A stretch of DNA of 64,000 nt, taken from assembly GCA_017506865.1 (NCBI GenBank), contig JAFCMP010000076.1:266604-330603 (forward strand), given 5' to 3'. This DNA is from Tribonema minus. Its lineage: Eukaryota; Sar; Xanthophyceae; Tribonematales; Tribonemataceae. This document shows, in pieces, positions 56,901 to 64,000 of the stretch (the stretch's first letter is position 1; the number at the start of each line of letters is the position of its first letter). Both the position numbers and the translations under genes were made by a program. Under the pieces are notes generated by a model that was not told the origin of the DNA, did not search any database, and was given only the letters and a program-made list of their open reading frames with translations.

Positions 56901-59527
56901 GCGTGGCCGAGTGCGAACGTATGTGCCGATGAAGTAGTCGAGGAAGTCCGGCAGCTGTGCTGCTACCCATTCCGCTGCCGCCAGGACGAACACCATGTTG
57001 AAGGCATTCTTGAGGTCCAGCATGAACTGCCAGTGACCGAGCTCATACGCGAGTTTGCCGGCCATGGCCGCTTTCTCCGCTCCTGCTGAGACGGCTACCC
57101 CATACTGCCCGTCTGGCTCAAGGAGCTCCGCCAGGAAGTCTTTGCGGTCTGCCACGTACACCGAAGTGCATAGTCGCTGCAGCACCTCGCCGCAAACGAT
57201 GGGCCGCTGCTTAGCTGTACCATCTTCCTGTTGTTCTGCAAGTGGCGTCAGGCGCCCCGCGCCATGCAACTGCCAGAAGGCATCCGGCAGCCGCGCAGCC
57301 TCCCGCATAACGGTCTGAAGCCACCGTGTGAGGACAGCAGCAAACTCATGCCGTCCCCAGCTTGTGCGTAGCGCATCCTGCAGGTGGCTGTAGCGCAGCC
57401 CCGATGGGCCTGCTCCACTGTAAGGGCTTGCTCGCTGGATGAGCTTGGCAACCGTCTCTGGCTCAATTCCCTCCCCCTGTAACAGGCTGAGTTCTGCTGG
57501 CATGTCGGCTGCTTTCGCCACAAGCTGATCAACCATGCCGGATAGCTCATGGAGTTGTTCCCCTGGCGCAGCGGGGGGGTGTTTGGACTGCATGGCGGCA
57601 AAGCAGTCATCATCAGGTATCGCCACCGTTTTGGGCTGAAGGAAACGCGCTGCCTGCTGTAGCCCCCCCGTGTGCCCATGCACTGTAGGACGTAGGCGTT
57701 GATCGCTGCCTCCGTTTGCTGGCGCGCGCGCCAGCGCCGGTGCGCACGCGCGTGTGCGAGGAGCGCTGGCACCAACCGGTCAAGCTCACCGCGTGCCAAC
57801 ATTCTGATTCTGTCGGAGCGAGTGATGCCAGGTGCGCCATCGGTGGAGGTGATGAGTGATGGCATGAGGTGGTGTAGAATCGTGGATCTTTGCAGTCGCT
57901 GCACCCGCCCTGCGGAATCTGGCTCCCGCGCCGCATTGACGAACATCGTCATTGTGTGTGCCAACAGATGTGTTGCTGCGTTCTCCAGTGCAGCTCCCAC
58001 ATAGCGACGATTGCGTGGTCTAGCAAGGCTTCTAGTTGTCGCGAACTGCAGCTTGCACAGCTCATCGAGGCTGATGCTGTCAAGCACTGCTGCGACTGCG
58101 GGGGTTGAGATGGTCCACGTGAAAAGCCCACCTGCCCCACCTGCTGCGCCTGCAGGGCCTGGCGCTGCCGCTGCTGTCGCCGCACCTGCCGCTCTGGGGC
58201 CCCCTCCGCCGCCGCCGCGGCCGCCACGACCACAGCCTCGTCCGCCGCTGTCGCTGCTGCGACCGCTGCCACGGCCACCGCGGCCGTTTTGAGTTCGCGC
58301 GCCACTGCCGCTGTTGCTAGCACCGCCGCTGCGGCTGCTGGCATCACTGCTGCGGCCGTTGCCAGCGCCGCTGTCCTTAGTACCGGCTGCACTGCCGCCG
58401 CCGGCACCGCTGCTGCTGCCGCCTCCGGTTCTGCTGCCGCTAGTCGCTCTGCTACTGCTGATGTCTGCATCATTGCTGCCGCTGCGAACGCGTCCTCCAT
58501 TGCCACGTCCGCGCCCTCCACTGCGACCCCGACCCCCTCGTGTAGCACTGCTGCCCCCACGTTCCGGCCTCTTCGAGCTGCCGGAGGAGCTGCTGCCACC
58601 AGCCTGAGCAGCAGGTGCCTGCTGCGCGTGCGCTGGTCCCTTTGCGTAGGGGTTGCCGATGGGTGTGCACGCCGGTTGCTGCTGTGGCAGCGACGTGGTA
58701 GCTGTTGCCGTCGATGCATCAGGTGCTAGCGGTGCTGCTGATGCTGTTGTTGACAATGTTGCCGCCACTGCAGCGGGTGAAGTGATAGGCCTGCATTTGC
58801 GGCAGTGCTTGCCCGCGCTGGCATCGCTGCTGTCCACTCTGAATGTCTTGTTGGCATGAAACAGGTTTTTGCACAAGGCACACTCGGTGTAGATGGTTTG
58901 CAAGTGCGACGTGCTGAGGTCGGAGCGCTCCAGGAACGTTGTTGCTGTCCCACTGTGGTGTTTGCGCTGGTGCTTCGCCGCGATGTGGGCGTTTAACCTC
59001 TGCTGTAACGAGAGCAGCGACATGCCCTTCTTCACCACGAGGTCGCATAAGTTGCACTTGTACTCCGGGTCCGCACTGCCTCCACCTCCAGCTTCGTCGT
59101 CTAGCATCAGAGGTTGCTGTTCCAGACTGTTATGACCTGTTCTAGAGCGCTTGACTGCACTTTGCCCGCCCGTGTGCTCCCCTTCGCCTGTTTGATCGGA
59201 AATTGACCAACCGTCATTCTGTACCCTCTTGCGTTTGTGCGCTGCGCGTCCGTCTCCAGTTGCTCTGCTGCTGCCACTCGTGCCATCGTCCTGTTGACAA
59301 GCGCCATTGCCATCTGCAGCACTGGTGCTAATATCCTGCGCTTGTGCGCACGCTAGATCGGATTCCTTGCATTTCTGCGCTGATTCAGAGTTGGCAATAC
59401 GGGCCTCCCGCCGCCGCCATGATATTCTTTTCATGATCTCTGCTACGCCATGGTGCTACATGCTACAGCTACATACCTATCCGCAAGTACTTGTCAATAG
59501 GATGTACTGGTCATCAAGCACTCGAAA
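53988..59527 (-). mobile_element. RLE family 2 copy A, near full length (~5.5 kb)
   Basis: Begins at the 3' end (TTTTTATTAATTCTCGCTCAG after GTAC) and extends to about 59,527, where the 3' end of another copy starts. It holds a single long coding region with one frame change. Reference copy for the family in this window. Confidence 0.88.
54096..59434 (-). CDS. Family 2 polyprotein: zinc fingers, RGG region, RT, poly-Ala linker, RLE
   Basis: The ATG at 59434 opens MKRISWRRREAR. The N-terminal part has CNLCDLVVKKG...HIAAKH (C2H2) and CALCKNLF...CRKC, then a Gly/Arg/Ser-rich RGG-like region. The frame changes near 57,663-57,669 at a seven-C run (plus strand). Upstream codons end ...VLQCMGTRG and RT-type sequence continues in the next frame as LQQAARFLQPK..., so a one-base indel or a programmed shift joins them into ~1,780 residues. 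The RT has LDLKNAFNMV, RGFKQGDPAAP and AYMDDANV. Then comes a ~260-residue Ala-rich linker, the CCHC finger CKLCGKSPGGTLHARLC, HDTIVHNS, and the nuclease core RRMDIVLP...LMVDVTCFEAQ. Unlike family 1 there is no OTU domain. Confidence 0.88.
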
Positions 59528-59531
59528 GTAC

Positions 59532-60200
59532 TTTTTATTAATTCTCGCTCAGGGCGCGAACAAGCCCAGATGATTGGCATCTAGCTGTAAGGAATCTATA
59601 TCTCGTATGACAGTCTGAACGCGTCGCAACGACAACCACTCAAACGCCGCCGCCGCCAAATGGCATCTCGGGGTCCTCCCCTACGTCCTCCTCCATGTGC
59701 CCCCCCCCCCGGATTCTGCCATGTGTGTCATGACACGGCCAGAGTACGCCATGTGGAGCGCTGCCGACAGTGCCGAGCGTAAGCGCGCCAGGGCGATGCC
59801 CTTGAGAGCTTTAGGGCGCGCTCCTCCGGGCACTGACATCCTGCTGGCATACTCCGTCGCCACAGCCTCCAGCAGCTTCCGCCCCTGCTCCCCGATGCTG
59901 CCAAATGACCCTATTGCCAAAATGGCAAGTTTGTAGCAATTCTGATCATAATGACCAGAATAGTGGGTAGTCTTGGCGGCCTCTTGGTCGCGGCAGCATC
60001 GCTCGGGGTCTGCTGCAGTCTTCGCCGCCCGCGACGCCACCTGTGCCTCGAAGCAGGTAACGTCCACCATGAGCGGTAGGTGGCGTGTCGGGTCGTCGTA
60101 GCCGGTCACCGGGAAGGCGTCGGCAGGCAGCACGATGTCCATCCTGCGACTCCCCGGCGGCCCGGCGGACCCCAGAAACGGCGTGTAGTCCTCGTCGAAA
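59532..60200 (-). mobile_element. RLE family 2 copy C, 3' fragment
   Basis: 3' UTR plus C-terminal codons back to the DEDY of DEDYTPF, then truncated. Coding frame 60142-59681 is shifted at the end by a one-base difference in the poly-C tract. Lies head to tail behind copy A, with CGAAAGTAC at the junction. Confidence 0.9.
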
Positions 60201-60204
60201 GTAC

Positions 60205-60369
60205 TTTCATTAATTCTCGCTCAGGGCGCGAACAAGCCCAGATGATTGGCATCTAGCTGTAAGGAATCTACATGTCGTATGACAGTCTGAAAGTGTCGCA
60301 ACGACAATTACTCAAACGCCGCCGCCGCCAAATGGCATCTCGGGGTCCTCCCCTACGTCCTCCTCCATG
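60205..60369 (-). mobile_element. RLE family 2 copy D, 165-bp 3' fragment
   Basis: Only the last ~165 bases of the family. Flanked by GTACTTTCATTAA at its 3' side and, inverted, TTAATAAAAAGTAC (60370-60383) at its 5' side, so the fragment sits inside a short inverted repeat. The flank beyond 60383 is repeat R. Confidence 0.85.
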
Positions 60370-60383
60370 TTAATAAAAAGTAC

Positions 60384-61301
60384 ATTTGATGGTGCTCATT
60401 TCGTGAGCTCGATATATCATTAGATGTAGATATATCGATATTCCCACAAGCTTTTGCATTGGCAGGTCCTGGTCCTGCTCGCAAAAGCCATCGCATCGCT
60501 GCTCTGATGTTTCAGGTTGAAGTGGTTCCGGCAGGTTTGAGAGAGCCCGACCCCAAGATTTGCGGCGCATTGCGTCTGGCACTGCTCGAGATAAAGTACC
60601 ACGCCATCAGATAGGTTAAGCACCACACGCCGCTCAGACACGCTGGCCACTTCGGCGCTGGAAGCTTCTTGAACATGAACATGCTGCAGTAAACTCTTCT
60701 TGCGCTTTCGGCGCTACCGGCGTCCTGCAGTGGCCATATGCGTGCATGCTGCTGGGCTACGAGACACAGGTGGTCATGCGACCTCCTTCTATAGCGGAAG
60801 CTTCCTATGTTCGGCCAGAGTCAAATGTGACAGCGTTCCTTGCGATCCTGGCGCTGTAGAGTGCTCGACAGCTACCTGCATCGTGTTGTCGGCTTGTGCC
60901 AGGCAACAAGTTATAGCACTGCGCTGCTGCTTCCTGAACGCTCTCTCGCTGGATGCAAACCTCACATTCTATTTCGCATACCTGTTCTTCCCCTTTTACT
61001 ACAAGGGCAAGATGCAGCCCACAAGACCAGTGCATGTACACAAAGAAACAGTAAATGATCATATCGCCGGTAAGGCGTCCAGGCACCTGGCAGTGTTACC
61101 ACCTGGGAGAGACCCAACTCTCCACTGGTGGCGCTGCCTGGGTCTGGATGGATCTTGCCCTACTTTCACGCCTCCTTCTGCCGCTGCCTCGCCCGAGTTA
61201 AAACTTACGGGTGGTTGGCTGGGGGCAACGTAGGTAGGAATGAGCAACTCCGACACTACCGTCTGAAAGTGTCCGAACATTTTTGCGTGAATGTTTTTCA
61301 T
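60384..61301 (-). repeat. Repeat R, copy 4 (inverted)
   Basis: Reverse of the R blocks: GAGCTCACGAAATGAGCACC-type sequence at its left, the TGTTCATGTTCAAGAAGCT block near 60,670, and the GCCCCCAGCCAACCACCC block near 61,220. It is broken into by copy D at the site that in R copy 2 reads CATCAAATGTACCTGAAA. Confidence 0.75.
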
Positions 61302-61305
61302 GTAC

Positions 61306-64000
61306 TTTTTATTAATTCTCGCTCAGGGCGCGAAAAAGCCCAGATGATTGGCATCTAGCTGTAAGGAATCTACATGTCGTATGACAGTCTGAAAGTGTCG
61401 CAACGACAACCACTCAAACGCCGCCGCCGCCAAATGGCATCTCGGGGTCCTCCCCTACGTCCTCCTCCATGTGCCCCCCCCCCCTGGATTCTGCCATGTG
61501 TGTCATGACACGGCCAGAGTACGCCATGTGGAGCGCTGCCGACAGTGCCGAGCGTAAGCGCGCCAGGGCGATGCCCTTGAGAGCTTTAGGGCGCGCTCCT
61601 CCGGGCACTGACATCCTGCTGGCATACTCCGTCGCCACAGCCTCCAGCAGCTTCCGCCCCTGCTCCCCGATGCTGCCAAATGACCCTATTGCCAATGTGG
61701 CAAGTTTGTAGCAATTCTGATCATAATGACCAGAATAGTGGGTAGTCTTGGCGGCCTCTTGGTCGCGGCAGCATCGCTCGGGGTCTGCTGCAGTCTTCGC
61801 CGCCCGCGACGCCACCTGTGCCTCGAAGCAGGTAACGTCCACCATGAGCGGTAGGTGGCGTGTCGGGTCGTCGTAGCCGGTCACCGGGAAGGCGTCGGCA
61901 GGCAGCACGATGTCCATCCTGCGACTCCCCGGCGGCCCGGCGGACCCCAGAAACGGCGTGTAGTCCTCGTCCACCAGTCCGTTTTGAGGTATTGCCGCAG
62001 GAGGCGCTGCGTGGCCCTCTTGACGCTATTGTGGACAATGGTGTCGTGCGCCTTGACGCGTGGCGCTTGACACAGCCGTGCATGCAGGGTGCCGCCCGGC
62101 GACTTCCCGCACAGCTTGCAGCCTGCCGTCTGCTCCTCTACTCCGATGGCGCGTTTGACGGCCAGCTGCCAGGATAGGCCATCGAACGAAGCCGTTGTGG
62201 AGTACATGGGCTCGTTGAGGAATGCCATGCCGATCGAGTGCATGTGGCGCTGCGACCGGAATCGAGCAAGTGCTTGCGTGCGTTGCGTGCCCTGCGGCAG
62301 CTGTTGCAGGTCCGCCTCCACCTTATCTGCAAGCTCGGTAGCGACGGCATCTGCAAGCGCACTCTGATTGGGGCGCTTCAGGCTACACTGCAACTGCAGA
62401 GCACTGGCGTCAAGTACGCAGCAGCATCCGCACCAGTGCCACCACCTGCTGTCGGCCGCAGCGGCGGCTGCTGCGTAGGTGGTTGCTGCTGCAGTGGCGT
62501 TAGCGCTGGTGGCAGTATATGTTCCAGCTTGTCACCTGTTGCTGCACGTAGAGATGTGGCAGCTGTGGCGATCGTCCGCATGAGGGGCAGGCGCGCCACC
62601 TCTGCTGCTGCTGCGCCTTGTAGCATTGCTGGTGTGGAACGCGCAGCGCCTGCATTGACGGCTGCCGCTGCTGCGTGCGCTGGTGCTGCAGCTGTGCCGC
62701 CTGCCGTTGCTGCTGCTGCCAGTGGTGTTGCTGCTGCCGCAGGTGTTGGTGCAGCACCTGCCGCATTGGCCGCTGCCACCGCCATTGCCGCTGTCGCAGC
62801 CGGCACGGTTGCGGCGCCGCCTGCCGACGCTGCTCCTGTTGCAGGTGCTGCAGCAGCCCTTAGGCTAGTAGGGCCTGTAGCAGCTGTATTGCCTATGCCC
62901 GCAGCCGCTGCTGTTGATGCTGCAGTTAGTGATGCCGCCGAGGCCACTTGAGGTGCAACATGTGCTGCCGCTGCTGCAGCAGCCTCTGATGCTGGAGCAG
63001 CTGCTGCTGCCGCCGCTGCTGCTGCCGCCGGAGTAGTTGCGCCGTGCGCCGCCGCTGCTGCTGCTGCCGCTGGTGCCGCCTGTGCTGCCGCCGCGGCCCC
63101 TGATCCAGCGGCAGCTGCGTCGTGTGCTACCGGAATGGCTGCGCCATAAGCGCGGCCAGCCGCTGATGCAGTTGCCACTGCCGGAGCGGTCGCGCCTCCA
63201 CTGGCAACCGCCGCTGCCGCTGTAACAGTTGCCGCTGCTGATGCTGCTGGTGCTGGTGCTGCTGCCGCTGCTGCCGGTGTCGCTTGTGTTGCCGCATCCT
63301 CAGCAGCGTTGTCTGCAGCCGCTTGAGGAGCCGCCTGCTGCAGCCACCCCCGCCCATCCAGAGAGTGCTGTTGCAGCGCTTGCAACGTGCCCGCCACATA
63401 CGCAGCATCAGCGATGTCGCAGGCGCTGGTAATGCCAAGGCCGCCATGCCGTGTTGGGATTCGCGCTTGCTGTAAGGCTGGGCCGTGCGCTGCCAGATGG
63501 AAGTGGGCCCCACTTTGCTCAAACTGGCGCCAGGTCTGGCCTGGTGGCTGCAGGCCCATTGAGTGCTCAAGCACCCACTGCGTGACCCGATCCCACTCCT
63601 TGGCGGCTGGCGCTGTCTGCGTAGTGGGAATGGTGCGCAGGCAGTACGTCATGCGAGCACCACGCAGTAGCGCAGTAACCTAACATAGCCCTCGGAGATG
63701 TCAGGCGCGCGCATCGCTCTGCAAATCGAGCCCCTGCCCCGCCTGCACCCGCTTCCCCTGCGCAGCCATGCGTCCACAAGCTGCTGTGGCCCACCGGCAC
63801 CCCCAGCAACACAGCTCCACGGTTCTGATTTTCATCCGTATCCCCACTAGCTGAACGCCCAGCTGCTGCAGCAGTTGCCGCTCGTGGTCTGTCACCACAT
63901 GCCCCCTGCCAAGGCAGCGCGCGTGACTTGGTGAGGTTTAGCTCCAGCCCCACCTCCGCAAAGTGTTTGTTTGAGCTGCGCCACCGCCTGTATGTCATCC
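61306..64000 (-). mobile_element. RLE family 2 copy E, runs off the right edge
   Basis: Nearly identical to copy A from the 3' end through the nuclease, poly-Ala linker and part of the RT. Inserted at the start of repeat R (GTACATGAAAAACATTC), the same relation as copy B. Confidence 0.92.
61414..64000 (-). pseudogene. Family 2 copy E coding region with many single-base indels
   Basis: Against copy A there is a one-base loss at about 61,979 (after the LKTG codons), another at about 62,419, then about ten indels between 63,350 and 64,000 (for example near 63,355, 63,389, 63,657, 63,683, 63,753, 63,779, 63,846, 63,910 and 63,967). Domains are as in copy A but no full frame survives. The sharp rise in indels toward the end suggests unpolished sequence at a contig end at least as much as decay. 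Confidence 0.75.

Noticed and set aside
1-64000. tRNA, rRNA, CRISPR arrays, bacterial operons or viral genes
   Set aside because: Looked for on both strands; nothing with the expected structure was seen. Tandem repeats present are minisatellites or TE tails without regular spacers.

Overview
The window looks like nuclear DNA of a green alga (Chlorophyta, probably Chlorophyceae). The genes are split by GT-AG introns of roughly 0.1-1.8 kb. They encode eukaryotic organelle proteins: pentatricopeptide-SMR (PPR-SMR) proteins and a mitochondrial Rho GTPase (Miro). Large GC-rich non-LTR retrotransposons with restriction-like endonuclease (RLE) domains and long GCN (poly-Ala) tracts fill much of the rest. 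I see no bacterial operon structure, no rRNA or tRNA and no CRISPR. The species cannot be fixed from the sequence.

Layout. All host genes are on the minus strand. Four copies of one PPR-SMR gene lie in tandem: copy 1 (586-2370, running off the left edge, two frameshifts), copy 2 (16110-20514, intact, 4 exons), copy 3 (24788-27640, first exon missing) and copy 4 (35751-40496, intact, 4 exons). Upstream lies a 12-exon Miro gene (43990-53676). Its last exon and downstream DNA are duplicated at about 31.7-34.2 kb, so the duplicated unit carried the Miro 3' end plus a PPR gene. Splice sites were placed by comparing the paralogues and by reading-frame continuity.

Mobile DNA. RLE family 1 is a 9.15-kb element (5005-14152, minus) flanked by a 10-bp target duplication. 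It encodes a Pro-rich/zinc-finger ORF1 and a ~2,180-residue ORF2 with an OTU-like protease, reverse transcriptase (RT) and a C-terminal CCHC + RLE. Two 3' fragments sit beside it (14181-15455) and a 147-bp fragment lies 100 bp upstream of the Miro start codon. RLE family 2 (~5.5 kb; zinc fingers, RGG-rich region, RT, poly-Ala linker, CCHC + RLE) fills the right end as a nest of same-strand copies (53949-64000). It also has a 5'-truncated copy in intron 1 of PPR copy 3 (28085-31484) and older relics at 3.8-4.5, 32.3-32.95, 34.35-34.64 and 42.4-42.9 kb. RLE family 3 is present as two degraded C-terminal pieces. Two ~730-bp hAT-like non-autonomous elements, a 102-bp foldback and an uncharacterised dispersed repeat (R, four copies) complete the picture.

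How it fits together. Because the PPR units are paralogous, they act as empty-site controls: insertions in one unit can be read against intact sequence in another. The most notable biology is the OTU-RT-RLE architecture, the shared GTAC at family 1 and family 2 junctions, the Miro gene whose C-terminal GTPase has lost its nucleotide-binding residues, and an antisense PPR-like fragment downstream of each PPR-SMR gene.
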